NCBI GenBank assembly: GCA_041750975.1
Contig: JBGSYN010000104.1
Coordinates: 1 to 64,000 of the forward strand
Source: JBGSYN01 sp041750975
GTDB lineage: Bacteria > Pseudomonadota > Alphaproteobacteria > Geminicoccales > Geminicoccaceae
Reading direction: 5' to 3'
DNA length: 64,000 bases
The translations under genes and the position numbers were made by a program. Below are positions 24,923 to 34,820 of this stretch, in pieces (position 1 is the first letter of the stretch; the number at the start of each line of letters is the position of its first letter). Under the pieces are notes generated by a model that made no database searches, was not told the DNA's origin, and worked only from the letters and a program-made list of their open reading frames with translations.

Positions 24923-26806
24923 TCAGCTCAGATTGGCGACGGAGGTCCGGTTCTCCGCCGCGCGCATGTCGTCGAACGAGCCGTAGCTGGTCGAATAGAG
25001 CCTCGAATAGAGACCGTCCGCCGCCATCAGCTCCCGATGGTTCCCGCTTTCGATGATCTCGCCCATATTGAGCACGATGATCCGATCGGCGTTGCGAATG
25101 GTCCCGAGCCGATGGGCAATGACGATGCCGGTGCGGCCGTACAGCAGGACCTCAAGCGCCTTTTGGATCTGCAGCTCGGTATAACTGTCGATGCTGGCGG
25201 TCGCCTCGTCCAGGACCAGGATCTTGGTGTCGGCGACGATGGCCCGGGCGAAGCTGATCAGCTGCCGTTGGCCGAACGAGAAATTGCTGCCGCTCTGATC
25301 GAGTTCCGTCTGGTAGCCGTCCTCGAGCTGCATGATGAAATCATGGGCACCGACCGCTTCGGCTGCGGCGATCACATCCTCCATGGTCGCGTCGGTCTTG
25401 TTGTAGCGGATATTCTCGAACACCGTGCCGGTGAAGAGATAGGGGTGCTGCAGCACCATCGCGATCTCGCGGCCGAGCGTGTCGAGCTTGAGATCCCTGA
25501 CGTCATGGCCGTCGATCAGGACCTGTCCCTCCCAGACGTCGTAGAACCGATGCACCAGGCTGGCGATGCTGGACTTGCCGGAGCCGGTCGGCCCCACCAG
25601 CGCCACCGTCTCGCCCGGCCGGATCTTGAGATTGATGTTCTTGAGGATCGGCTGATCCGGCAGGTAGCCGAAGGTGACGTTGCGGAATTCGATCTCGCCC
25701 TTGACCGTCTCGAGGTCGACGGCGTCGGGCTTGTCATGGATGTCGACCGGGACGTCCAGCACTTCGAAGATGCGCTGGCCCGAGGCCATGGCGCGCTGCA
25801 TGACACTGTATTGCATCGTGATCGAGCGGATCGGATCGAAAAAGCGCTGGATGTAGAAGATGAAGGCGACCATCACGCCGAGATCGATCGATTGGTTCAT
25901 CACCAGCGAGCCGCCTAGAACGACAACGACCCCCATGGCGATGGCGCTCAGCGTATCGACGATCGGGATCATGATCTGGGCATGGCGCGATGCCGAGAGG
26001 TGAGCCTCGAGGTTCTCCTTCGCCTTCTCCTCGAACAGGCGGAAATTGACCTGCTCGCGGATCATCGCCTGTACCGTGCGAACGCCGTTGATGCCCTCTG
26101 CCAGGGCGCCGTTGCAGGTCGAGCTGGCTTCGCGGGCGCGCAGGAAGGCCTTTCTGGCGCGCGGCAGCCAGACGATACGGACCAGAAACAGCGCCGGCAC
26201 CACCGAAAGCGTCAACAGGCCAAGTTCCCAATTGAGGGTCAGCAGAACGGTGATAATGCAGATCAGCAGCAACAGATCGCCTAGGGCGAAGATCGAGGTC
26301 TCGAGGAACTCCTGGAGTGCGCCGACATCGCCCTGCAGCCGCGACATCAGGCGGCCGACCTCGGTCTTGTCCATGAACCGCAGCGAAACCTGCTGCAAAT
26401 GCAGGTACATGGCCCGTCTGAGGTCGGCCAGCACCTGCTCCGCGACATTGCCCACCAGCTTCAACTGGACGAAGTTGGCCGCGGAATTGATCAGGACGAG
26501 AACGGTGAAGATCGCGACGGTCCAGAGGAGTCGTGAATTGCCAACGCCGGCTTCGGGCAGGGCGTGATCGATGGCGTCCCGGATCGCCAAGGGAATGGCC
26601 ACGGAACTGGCGGTGAAGATGCCGACGGCGATGAAGGCGATGCGGAGCGGCCGCTTGTAGGGTTTGACGAAACCCAGGAATCGCTTGACGACATGGCCGT
26701 TGAAGACCTCGCCGAAGATGCGTTCGTCGTGACTGACCTGCGAGCCGACGACGGCATGGGGCGGGCGCCGCCAGTCGGCACCCTGCGGTAGACTAGTTGT
26801 CGCCAT
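24923..26806 (-). CDS. ABC exporter half-transporter, catalytic-site partner (B)
   Basis: This 627-residue type IV exporter half has six predicted membrane helices (about residues 50-320) and one nucleotide-binding domain. Walker A is GPTGSGKSS, Walker B has the intact catalytic Glu in LVLDEATASID, and there is an H-loop in IAHRLGTIR. Its signature motif is non-canonical (FSFGQRQ instead of LSGGQ). It overlaps the end of the upstream half by 14 bp, so the two are coupled. Together they should form a heterodimer with one degenerate ATP site. Substrate unknown; drug or lipid export is typical of this class. Confidence 0.92.
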   Translation of the reverse strand: MATTSLPQGADWRRPPHAVVGSQVSHDERIFGEVFNGHVVKRFLGFVKPYKRPLRIAFIAVGIFTASSVAIPLAIRDAIDHALPEAGVGNSRLLWTVAIFTVLVLINSAANFVQLKLVGNVAEQVLADLRRAMYLHLQQVSLRFMDKTEVGRLMSRLQGDVGALQEFLETSIFALGDLLLLICIITVLLTLNWELGLLTLSVVPALFLVRIVWLPRARKAFLRAREASSTCNGALAEGINGVRTVQAMIREQVNFRLFEEKAKENLEAHLSASRHAQIMIPIVDTLSAIAMGVVVVLGGSLVMNQSIDLGVMVAFIFYIQRFFDPIRSITMQYSVMQRAMASGQRIFEVLDVPVDIHDKPDAVDLETVKGEIEFRNVTFGYLPDQPILKNINLKIRPGETVALVGPTGSGKSSIASLVHRFYDVWEGQVLIDGHDVRDLKLDTLGREIAMVLQHPYLFTGTVFENIRYNKTDATMEDVIAAAEAVGAHDFIMQLEDGYQTELDQSGSNFSFGQRQLISFARAIVADTKILVLDEATASIDSYTELQIQKALEVLLYGRTGIVIAHRLGTIRNADRIIVLNMGEIIESGNHRELMAADGLYSRLYSTSYGSFDDMRAAENRTSVANLS

Positions 26807-28643
26807 GATGTTCCGTTCCGACACCTTGCAGTTCGTAGAGCGCCTTGTAGCGGCCGCCTTGCGCCAGGAGCTCTTCATGCGTGCCGCGCTCGACGATTTC
26901 GCCATGTTCCAGGAACAGGATCTCGTCGGCATGCATCAGTGAGCTCAGTCGATGCGAGATGATGATGGTGGCGCACGTCTTGGCGAAATCGATCAGCGAG
27001 GCACGGATCTGCTTTTCCGTGACCGCATCGATCGCGGAGGTCGCGTCGTCGAGCGCCAATATCGAAGGCAGCAGCAGGGTGCTGCGCGAGATCGACAGGC
27101 GTTGGCGCTGACCGCCCGAGAGCGAGATGCCGCGTTCGCCGACCAGCGATTCGTAGCCTTGCGGCAGCCGGCCGATGTAATCGTGCAGGCGCGCGCTTTC
27201 GGCGGCTTGCGAAATCCGGTCTCGGTCGGCCCAGGGATCGCCATAGGCCACGTTGTTCTCGATCGAGGCCGTGAAAAGAAAGGCATCCTGCTGGACCACG
27301 CTGACGACGCGCCTTAGCGACTCCAGCGTGCAGTCGCGGATATCGATGCCGTCGATGGTGATGCGACCCTCGCTGACATCGTAAAAGCGCGGCAGCAAGT
27401 GGGCGATGGTCGACTTGCCGCTGCCGGGCGGGCCGACGATCCCGAGCGTCTGGCCGGCAGCCACCTCGAAGCTGATGCCGCGCAACACCGCGATTTTCGT
27501 GGCCCTGGGATTATAGGCAAAATGTACGTTCTCGAACCGCAGGGTGCGGGGCTTGCCAGGCTCCAGCACAACCGCGTCCGGCTTTTCGGGGATGATATCG
27601 GTCTCATCCAGGATCTCGAAAAGGCGCCTGCCGGACATCGAGGCCCGGGCAAAGGCGTTGACCACCATGCCAAGCTGGCGCACCGGCAGCTGGAGAATGG
27701 TCATGAAGGCGAGAAATTCGGCGAGCGTACCGACGCTGATCTCGCCGTTGGCGACCTTGAGGCCGCCGACCCACAGCACCAGCGCCATTGCCAACAAATA
27801 CTCGAAGGTCATCAGCGAGGTCAGGCGGAACCGGAGTTGCACCCTGGTCTTGGCGAGATCCAAGGCCTTTTCGGCGGATTTGTCGAAGGCCACCATCTCG
27901 TAGAGTTGGGCGCCGAAGGCGCGGACCACCCGGATACCGCCGAGGTTTTCCTCCATGATCCGGGTTAGCACGCCCAGGCGTTCCTGCAACTCCAGCCAGA
28001 CCTGACGCAGCTGCAGCCGTCCGACAGTGGCATTCCAGGCGACGAACGGCACGAAGCTGAGGCTCAAGAGGCCCAAAAGGATGTCGGTCCGCATCAAGAG
28101 ATAACACCCGGCAAAGATCAGCGTCGCGAGGAACAGCATGCGGATCAACGCCTGATCGATAAACATCCGGACACCCTCGACGTCGAGCATGCCCCGGGTG
28201 ATCAACTCGCCGGTATGGATCTTGTCGTGGTAGCTGAAGCTCAGCCGCTGCAACTGACGATAGAATTGGAGCCGCAGCGCATAGCCGATGCTCTGACCGA
28301 TCGCCTCGCTCTGGTAGGTGAAGATCATCGTCAGGATGCCGCGCACCACGCCGGCCCCGAAGATCAGTAAGGCCGCATAGAGGAGGGCGGTATGGACCAC
28401 CTCCGGGGATACTGCCGCACCGCTCAGGAGGCTGTAGGCATCGTCCACGGCGTTGCCGAGCAGGCGTGGAATGGCCAGTTGAAAAATTGCAGCGCCGAAC
28501 GCGCAGACAAGGGCGATCGTCAGCCGACCGGGATGGGCCAGCGACATGCGGGCAATCCGCCGAAGGGTATTGAACGTGTCGGCGGAGGGCTCGTCGGCAT
28601 GAGTTTCGGCGGCATCGGGCGATATGGCTTGCGCCAGGGACAT
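26793..28643 (-). CDS. ABC exporter half-transporter, degenerate-site partner (A)
   Basis: This 616-residue exporter half has six membrane helices (about 45-330) and a nucleotide-binding domain. Walker A is GPPGSGKST and the signature is the canonical LSGGQRQR. Walker B ends in ALDDATSAID, with Asp in place of the catalytic Glu. It is the upstream gene of a pair. The Asp here plus the altered signature of the partner places both defects in the same composite ATP site, as in TM287/288-type heterodimers. The promoter must lie in the gap to the pst operon (after 28643). Confidence 0.92.
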   Translation of the reverse strand: MSLAQAISPDAAETHADEPSADTFNTLRRIARMSLAHPGRLTIALVCAFGAAIFQLAIPRLLGNAVDDAYSLLSGAAVSPEVVHTALLYAALLIFGAGVVRGILTMIFTYQSEAIGQSIGYALRLQFYRQLQRLSFSYHDKIHTGELITRGMLDVEGVRMFIDQALIRMLFLATLIFAGCYLLMRTDILLGLLSLSFVPFVAWNATVGRLQLRQVWLELQERLGVLTRIMEENLGGIRVVRAFGAQLYEMVAFDKSAEKALDLAKTRVQLRFRLTSLMTFEYLLAMALVLWVGGLKVANGEISVGTLAEFLAFMTILQLPVRQLGMVVNAFARASMSGRRLFEILDETDIIPEKPDAVVLEPGKPRTLRFENVHFAYNPRATKIAVLRGISFEVAAGQTLGIVGPPGSGKSTIAHLLPRFYDVSEGRITIDGIDIRDCTLESLRRVVSVVQQDAFLFTASIENNVAYGDPWADRDRISQAAESARLHDYIGRLPQGYESLVGERGISLSGGQRQRLSISRSTLLLPSILALDDATSAIDAVTEKQIRASLIDFAKTCATIIISHRLSSLMHADEILFLEHGEIVERGTHEELLAQGGRYKALYELQGVGTEHHGDN

Positions 28644-29057
28644 TTCGTACGACTCCAGAGCGGAACTTGCAGCGGCGCGACGGCATGTAACCCGTCCGTG
28701 CCCCTTGCCGGTTCCGGCAGATCTCGATCAGCGAGGACCCGCCCGTTAACACAAATCCGGCAGGCCTCAAAACCAGGGAATAGAGTGGTCGACGGTTCGC
28801 CGACGTAACACCGATCGGAGCGAGACAAACCCTGCGGCACCGGCGGGATACGGGCGAAACCCTCGTTTCGCCTCCACCCTACAACCTCTCGCGAGATTGG
28901 CAATATTTCGACGGCGCACGACCCGCTGCCATCCCAACGTCAATTATCTGCCTTAAAACTGTCATAATCCGTCCTTAGCATACTGTCTGTCGAATAATCT
29001 ACGATTGAAATCCCCAGTGATCGCCAAGCCTGGATTTCCGAGGACGGAGAGGAACAG
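28644..29057. other. Divergent intergenic region, ABC exporter / pst operon
   Basis: This 414-bp gap has no convincing gene. Features seen are an inverted repeat GGCGAAAC-CCTC-GTTTCGCC (28853-28872), a perfect 10-bp palindrome TCTCGCGAGA (28887-28896), and the Pho box at the pst end. The first 200 bp next to the ABC genes hold only weak promoter-like sequences. Confidence 0.6.
28948..28981 (+). promoter_or_regulatory. Pho box and -10 region of the pst operon
   Basis: CTGCCTT-AAAA-CTGTCAT (28948-28965) matches the PhoB consensus of two 7-bp repeats separated by 4 bp at 16 of 18 positions. A third weaker half-site, CCGTCCT, follows at 28969. A possible -10 box, TAGCAT (28976-28981), starts 11 bp after the Pho box, replacing the -35 as in E. 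coli pstS. Phosphate-starvation induction through PhoB is therefore expected; phoB and phoR are not in the window. Confidence 0.8.
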
Positions 29058-30128
29058 ATGAAAACTTCGAGACGAACTATGTTTGCGGCAACATTGTCGC
29101 TCGCCGCGTTGGGACTGAGCCTGCCGGCTCAGGCCGATGTTCGCCTTATCGGGTCGGGCGCGAGTTTTCCGTTTCCGATCTATACCACCTGGTTCAAGGA
29201 TTTCAGCCAGCAGACCGACGGCGTCACAATCGACTACCAGTCGAAAGGTAGCGGCGCCGGCATTCAGGATTTCATCAATCAGACAGTCGATTTCGCGGCT
29301 TCCGACGCCGGCATGACCGACCAAGAGATCGGCCAGGTCAAGGGCGGTGCCGTGCTGCTGCCAATGACCGCAGGCGAGATCGTTCTTGCCTACAACATTC
29401 CAGATGTGGGCGAGGGACTGAAATTGCCGCGGGATGTCTATCCCCAAATATTTATGGGCAACATCGATAACTGGAACGATCCCCAAATCGCCGAGGCCAA
29501 TCCCGATCTCGAGCTGCCCGATATGAACATCACGGTCGTGCGCCGTTCGGACAGTTCCGGCACGACCTTCAATTTCACCAACCACCTGAGCGCAATAAGC
29601 GAAGACTGGGCCAATGGGCCGGGTGTCGGCACCACGGTGCAGTGGGCGGATGCGAGCAACATCGTTGCCGGACCCAAAAATGATGGTGTGACCGCACTCA
29701 TCAAGCAGACCCCGGGCTCGATCGGCTATATCGAATATGGCTATGCCAAGCTCACCGGCTCAATGACCGCGGAACTCGAAAATCAGTCCGGCAATTACGT
29801 GGCGGCAGGCGGCGAATCGGGTGCCGCTGCTCTGGCGAGTGCCGAGTTCCCCTCAACGACACTCCCCGAATCGGGCGATGCGTCGGATCTTCGCGTCTTC
29901 ATCCCGGATCCCTCGGGCGACGAGAGCTATCCCATCGTCACCTTCACCTGGATGATGTTCTACCGTCAGCAGGAACAAGAAAAGGCTGATGCGCTTAAGG
30001 CGATGGTGGAGTATGGTCTGACCGAAGGTCAAAGCGTCGCAGACCAGCTGGGTTATATTCCGTTGCCGGAAGCGGTCGTCGAAAAGGTCCGCGAGACGGC
30101 GAACCAGATCGGTATCGAAGGCGCATAA
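29058..30128 (+). CDS. pstS: Phosphate ABC transporter substrate-binding protein
   Basis: This periplasmic phosphate-binding protein has 356 residues, with a signal peptide (cleavage likely after AQA, residue 26). The ligand-binding segments are visible: GSGASFPFPIY, YQSKGSGAGIQ, DFAASDAGM, and RRSDSSGTTFNFTNHL. It is the first gene of the operon, downstream of the Pho box. It is followed by a strong intercistronic hairpin that may raise its mRNA level over the permease genes. GAGAGGAAC before the ATG is a good ribosome site. Confidence 0.95.
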   Translation: MKTSRRTMFAATLSLAALGLSLPAQADVRLIGSGASFPFPIYTTWFKDFSQQTDGVTIDYQSKGSGAGIQDFINQTVDFAASDAGMTDQEIGQVKGGAVLLPMTAGEIVLAYNIPDVGEGLKLPRDVYPQIFMGNIDNWNDPQIAEANPDLELPDMNITVVRRSDSSGTTFNFTNHLSAISEDWANGPGVGTTVQWADASNIVAGPKNDGVTALIKQTPGSIGYIEYGYAKLTGSMTAELENQSGNYVAAGGESGAAALASAEFPSTTLPESGDASDLRVFIPDPSGDESYPIVTFTWMMFYRQQEQEKADALKAMVEYGLTEGQSVADQLGYIPLPEAVVEKVRETANQIGIEGA

Positions 30129-30166
30129 TCATACCGCGAGGTATACACCCCGTTACCGGGATGTGC

Positions 30167-30196
30167 AGGATCACGTGAACCAATCCACGTGATCCT
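30167..30196 (+). promoter_or_regulatory. Intercistronic stem-loop between pstS and pstC
   Basis: AGGATCACGTG (30167-30177) and CACGTGATCCT (30186-30196) are perfect complements with an 8-nt loop. No T-run follows, so it is not a typical intrinsic terminator. Such a hairpin after a binding-protein gene commonly protects that gene's message from 3' exonucleases; this role is inferred. Confidence 0.7.
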
Positions 30197-30244
30197 CGCT
30201 CCCGGGCTTGGGTGGGTAAGGGCAAGAGTGAGAGCGGGCGCTTA

Positions 30245-31213
30245 ATGTCTCGGAATGCGGTGTTTCAAGCACTTGGCTCGGAAAGCGTTTCGAGGCCGCC
30301 TTCGAAATTCGACTACGCCGCCGATCGGACCTTCCGTTCCCTTGCCATCGGCTGCGCGGTGCTCATCATCGCTCTCGTCGCCTATATCTTATGGGAGATC
30401 GGGGGCGCCGCCTGGCCGGCCATCTCGAGCTACGGCCTGGATTTTCTGGTCGGCACCGATTGGAATGTCAGCGAGCAGGAATTCGGGATTCTGCCGCAGA
30501 TCTGGGGGACGCTGTACAGCTCCCTCCTGGCGCTGCTGATCGGCGGGTTCTTCGGCATCACTGTCGCGATCGTGCTGACCCAGCATTTTCTGCCGCCCCG
30601 TATCGCCATCGTCTTTCGGACAATCGTTGAAATGCTCGCGGCAATCCCGAGCGTCGTCTATGGCCTTTGGGGCATCTATGTCGTCATTCCGGCAATCCGG
30701 CCGGTGGCGAACTGGCTCCACGAGGCTCTGGGCTTCATCCCATTCTTCTCGACCTCGCTCGCCGGACCCGGCCTGATGCCGGCGGTCATCGTGCTATCCA
30801 TCATGATCCTGCCGACGGTGGCGGCGATTTCGCAGGACGCCTTGCAGTCGATCCCCTTCAAAACCCGCGAAGCCGCCTTCGGCATGGGCACGACGCGCTG
30901 GGAAGCGATCTTCCGCGTCATGATCCCGACAGCTTCGGGCGGTATTTTCGGCGCCTTGGTGCTGGGTTTCGGACGGGCGCTCGGTGAGACCATGGCGCTC
31001 GCCATGCTGATCGGCAACGCCAATCAGATCAGTCTGTCCTTGTTTGCGCCGGCCAACACGCTAGCGTCGTTGATGGCGTCCAACTGGCCCGAGGCCGGCG
31101 CCATCGAGCAGAATGCGTTGATGTATGCAGCACTGGCGCTGCTTGCCATCACCTTTGTCGTCAATGTCTTCGGCACCTGGATCATGTCCTACGCCACCCG
31201 TCACACACGCTAG
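30245..31213 (+). CDS. pstC: Phosphate ABC transporter permease PstC
   Basis: This inner-membrane permease has 322 residues from the ATG at 30245 (a GTG at 30212 would add 11). Six membrane helices are predicted. The cytoplasmic coupling motif typical of PstC is present in REAAFGMGTTRWEAIFRVMIP with ALGETMALAMLIGNA after it. It pairs with PstA to form the channel and is energised by PstB. It lies 15 bp before pstA. Confidence 0.94.
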   Translation: MSRNAVFQALGSESVSRPPSKFDYAADRTFRSLAIGCAVLIIALVAYILWEIGGAAWPAISSYGLDFLVGTDWNVSEQEFGILPQIWGTLYSSLLALLIGGFFGITVAIVLTQHFLPPRIAIVFRTIVEMLAAIPSVVYGLWGIYVVIPAIRPVANWLHEALGFIPFFSTSLAGPGLMPAVIVLSIMILPTVAAISQDALQSIPFKTREAAFGMGTTRWEAIFRVMIPTASGGIFGALVLGFGRALGETMALAMLIGNANQISLSLFAPANTLASLMASNWPEAGAIEQNALMYAALALLAITFVVNVFGTWIMSYATRHTR

Positions 31214-31228
31214 GGCAGGGAGCACGCC

Positions 31229-32131
31229 ATGGCCGCCATAACGCCGCCGCGCGGCGCCTCGCTTGCCGGCATTCCGCAACTCAGGGCCTCGCGGTTCGAG
31301 GGCCGCAACCTCAAGAACCTCATCTATACGATCGTCGCCCTGATCGTCGCCGGTATCGCAGCAATACCGCTCATTTCCGTACTTTACATGCTCTTGAGCG
31401 AGGGTGGCGTAAGGCTGTTCGGCAACGTGGTCGCCATCTTCACCGAATTGCCGCCCGCCGGCTTCGAGATGGGGGGCGGGTTCGGCAATGCCATTATCGG
31501 CACGTGCGTGATGGTCGGGATCGCCGCCCTGATCAGCGTGCCGGTCGGCATTCTCTGCGCCACCTATCTTGCCATTCTCGGGCCCGCCAATCGTCTGGCA
31601 ACCGTGTCCCGGTTCCTGGCCAAGGTGTTGACCGGCTTCCCCTCGATCCTCGCCGGTGTCTTCGCCTACGCGGTGGTCGTGCTATGGATGGGCACGTATT
31701 CGGCCATCGCTGGCGGTATCGCGCTTTCGGTGCTGATGCTGCCGACCGTGATCCTGACCGCCGAAGAAGCCATGAAGATGGTGCCGCAGCGGATGAAGGA
31801 CGCGGCGTTCGGCATGGGCTGCACGCGCTCCCAAGTGATCTGGAGCGTCGTCCTACCGACGGGCCTTCCGGGCATTCTCACCGGCGTGATGCTGGCCGTG
31901 GCCGGTGCCGCAGGAGAATCAGCGCCGCTGCTGTTCACGGCATTGTTCAGCAATTACTGGATGAGCAGCCTGAGCGAGCCGACCGCGTCGCTATCGATCC
32001 TCATCTACAACTTCTCGGGCATGCCGTTCGAGAACCAGATCGAGCTCGCCTGGACCGCATCGCTGGTGCTCGTGCTAATTGTTCTGGTCTTCAACATCCT
32101 GAGCCGTATCTTCGGCAGACAAAAATACTAG
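31229..32131 (+). CDS. pstA: Phosphate ABC transporter permease PstA
   Basis: This 300-residue partner permease has about six membrane helices and the coupling loop DAAFGMGCTRSQVIWSVVLP. AGESAPLLFTAL is the conserved late helix segment. It follows the FPSILAGVFAYAVVV segment shared by PstA proteins. The gene is separated from pstC by 15 bp and from pstB by 35 bp. Confidence 0.95.
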   Translation: MAAITPPRGASLAGIPQLRASRFEGRNLKNLIYTIVALIVAGIAAIPLISVLYMLLSEGGVRLFGNVVAIFTELPPAGFEMGGGFGNAIIGTCVMVGIAALISVPVGILCATYLAILGPANRLATVSRFLAKVLTGFPSILAGVFAYAVVVLWMGTYSAIAGGIALSVLMLPTVILTAEEAMKMVPQRMKDAAFGMGCTRSQVIWSVVLPTGLPGILTGVMLAVAGAAGESAPLLFTALFSNYWMSSLSEPTASLSILIYNFSGMPFENQIELAWTASLVLVLIVLVFNILSRIFGRQKY

Positions 32132-32166
32132 TAACACAATCAAACCGCCCCAACGGGAAAGCACCA

Positions 32167-33003
<837 letters not shown>

Positions 33004-33012
33004 CGCCATGAA

Positions 33013-33033
33013 CCGCGGCGTGCCTGACCGCGG
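33013..33033 (+). promoter_or_regulatory. Small intercistronic hairpin between pstB and pstS2
   Basis: CCGCGG (33013-33018) and CCGCGG (33028-33033) can pair around a 9-nt loop. The stem is short but GC-only. No T-run follows. It may slow or split transcription between pstB and the second binding-protein gene. Confidence 0.4.
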
Positions 33034-33059
33034 CTGAAGACCAAGAAAAGGATCGGGAG

Positions 33060-34085
33060 ATGCGCTTTTCTCCTCTAATTATGCTGGTCGCTTTGTGCAT
33101 GCTCTCGGAGCGTGCTGCAGGGCAGTCAGGATCGGTCTATTTGTTCGGCGCCGGCGCCACATTTCCGGCGCCGCTCTACCAGAAATGGATCGAAGAATTC
33201 GAAGCTGCCAATGCCGGCGTCGACATCGAATATGATGTTGTCGGCAGTGGTGCTGGCATTGATCGCTTCGTTACAGGGTCGGTCGATTTCGGAGCAAGCG
33301 ACCGGGCCTTGTCCGATCAGGATATTGCGAAAGTCGAGCGTGGGGTTCAACTGATTCCGGCGACGGCAGGCTTGGTAGTCCTCGCCTACAATTTGCCGGA
33401 AGTTAGCGACACGATCAGGCTGCCGCGCGACGTGTTGGTCGATGTCTTCAATGGGATCGTTACGGAATGGGACGATACGCGGATTGCGGAGGCCAATCCC
33501 GATATCGAATTGCCGGGCCTGACAATCGCACTCGTCGCCCGCAGGGACGGCAGCGGCACAACCTTTGCCTTCACTAACCATCTGAGTTCGATCAGCCCGG
33601 ATTGGGCCGAAGGGCCGGGCGCAGGCACGCTGGTGGGCTGGCCCGGACGCGTCGCCACGGCGTCAGGTAACGAGGGCGTAGCGCAGAAGATCAAGATCGG
33701 TCATGGTACGCTCGGTTACGTCGAATACGGTTTTGCCCGGCGCCTGGGCTTGCCGATGGCAATCCTGGAGAACAAGTCCGGTAGGTTCGTTGCTCCGGAT
33801 GCTGTTAGCGGACAAGCGGCGCTCGCCGGAACGGCTGGCGAGATGCCAGAGAATTTAAGGCTGTTCATGCCCGATCCCGAAGGCGATGACGCCTATCCCA
33901 TCGCCACCTATTCATGGCTGATGCTGTATGGAAATTACGAGAACCAGGCCAAACGCTCGGCGCTCGCCAACTTCGTCTCTTATGGCCTCACCGACGGCCA
34001 GAAATTCAGCGACGAACTCGGTTACATCCCGCTGCCGAATGAAGTCGTGACGCTCGCCATGAGCGGCCTCCAGAACGTCCAGTAG
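33060..34085 (+). CDS. Second PstS-like phosphate-binding protein
   Basis: This 341-residue exported protein has a signal peptide (about residues 1-21) and the same ligand motifs as PstS: FGAGATFPAPLY, YDVVGSGAGID, DFGASDRAL, and RRDGSGTTFAFTNHL. It is about 15 residues shorter than the first PstS and clearly diverged. It lies 56 bp after pstB on the same strand, so it belongs to the operon. It may serve a different phosphate concentration range or act as a phosphate sensor; that is inference. Confidence 0.92.
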   Translation: MRFSPLIMLVALCMLSERAAGQSGSVYLFGAGATFPAPLYQKWIEEFEAANAGVDIEYDVVGSGAGIDRFVTGSVDFGASDRALSDQDIAKVERGVQLIPATAGLVVLAYNLPEVSDTIRLPRDVLVDVFNGIVTEWDDTRIAEANPDIELPGLTIALVARRDGSGTTFAFTNHLSSISPDWAEGPGAGTLVGWPGRVATASGNEGVAQKIKIGHGTLGYVEYGFARRLGLPMAILENKSGRFVAPDAVSGQAALAGTAGEMPENLRLFMPDPEGDDAYPIATYSWLMLYGNYENQAKRSALANFVSYGLTDGQKFSDELGYIPLPNEVVTLAMSGLQNVQ

Positions 34086-34136
34086 ACGCGTCATCGCCAC
34101 CCATAATCCGCTGCCCCGCGCCATCCGATCGAGCCC

Positions 34137-34793
34137 TTGAAGCATCGAGGGCTCAATCTCGAGGCGATTCATGAGAGCCTGCTCGCCGTCCAGCGGGACT
34201 TTCCGAAAATCAACCAATCACTGAATAGTGCGCGGGATACGATGGATAACGCCATCGTCGCCAATATGATGAGCGGCTACCGCTATCTCGACGAAATTAT
34301 CCGGGACGAGCGGGATCTCCTGGCGATGGGGCATAGCGAGCGGGTTCTCGAGTTCAACCATCGCGTACTTTGTGGCGAGGAGGCCGCGACCCGCCTCGAG
34401 TTCCGTCACCACATCGAACGGACCACGCACCACTTCTATGAAGGCCATGGCGGCGTCGGCACGCTGATCGACTATGTCGACATTCACCGGAGCGACGATG
34501 TCTGGCGGCTCGCGGCGGGCATCTACATTAGCATCCTGAGCGAGCCGCAGCTCTTCATCGAGGGCAATCATCGCGCCGGCTCCCTGATCATGAGCTATCA
34601 CCTGGTGCGCAACGGCAAGCCGCCCTTCGTGCTTTCGGTGAGCAACGCCAAGCCCTATTTCGATCCTTCCACCCTGATCAAGGCAAGCAAGAAGAACAGC
34701 GTCAGGACGTTGATCGAAATGCCGAAGATCCGCCGCCGATTCGCGGCGTTCCTGAAGGAACAAGGCGAGCGATGCTATTTGTTGCGCGCCTAA
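34137..34793 (+). CDS. Fic-like fold protein without the catalytic histidine
   Basis: This 218-residue protein carries a Fic-like core. QLFIEGNHR at about residues 138-146 lines up with the Fic motif HPFx(D/E)GNGR, but the catalytic His is Gln, Pro is Leu, and the second Gly is His. The helices around it fit the fold (LAAGIYISILSEP before, AGSLIMSYHLVRNGKPPFVL after). The N-terminal part and the C-terminal basic part (residues 180-218) are not recognised. The start is a TTG at 34137 after an in-frame stop; an ATG at 34245 is an alternative. It follows pstS2 by 51 bp, so it may be on the same transcript. AMP transfer is unlikely given the missing His. Confidence 0.6.
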   Translation: MKHRGLNLEAIHESLLAVQRDFPKINQSLNSARDTMDNAIVANMMSGYRYLDEIIRDERDLLAMGHSERVLEFNHRVLCGEEAATRLEFRHHIERTTHHFYEGHGGVGTLIDYVDIHRSDDVWRLAAGIYISILSEPQLFIEGNHRAGSLIMSYHLVRNGKPPFVLSVSNAKPYFDPSTLIKASKKNSVRTLIEMPKIRRRFAAFLKEQGERCYLLRA

Positions 34794-34820
34794 CGCATTG
34801 AAATTTCAAGGTTCCGGGCA

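Noticed and set aside
28853..28872. Inverted repeat GGCGAAAC-CCTC-GTTTCGCC as a terminator
   Set aside because: It lies upstream of both flanking genes and has no T-run, so termination is not expected; it is recorded within the intergenic entry.
31504..32166. Upstream in-frame extension of pstB
   Set aside because: It runs through pstA in another frame; the ATG at 32167 gives the normal PstB N-terminus.
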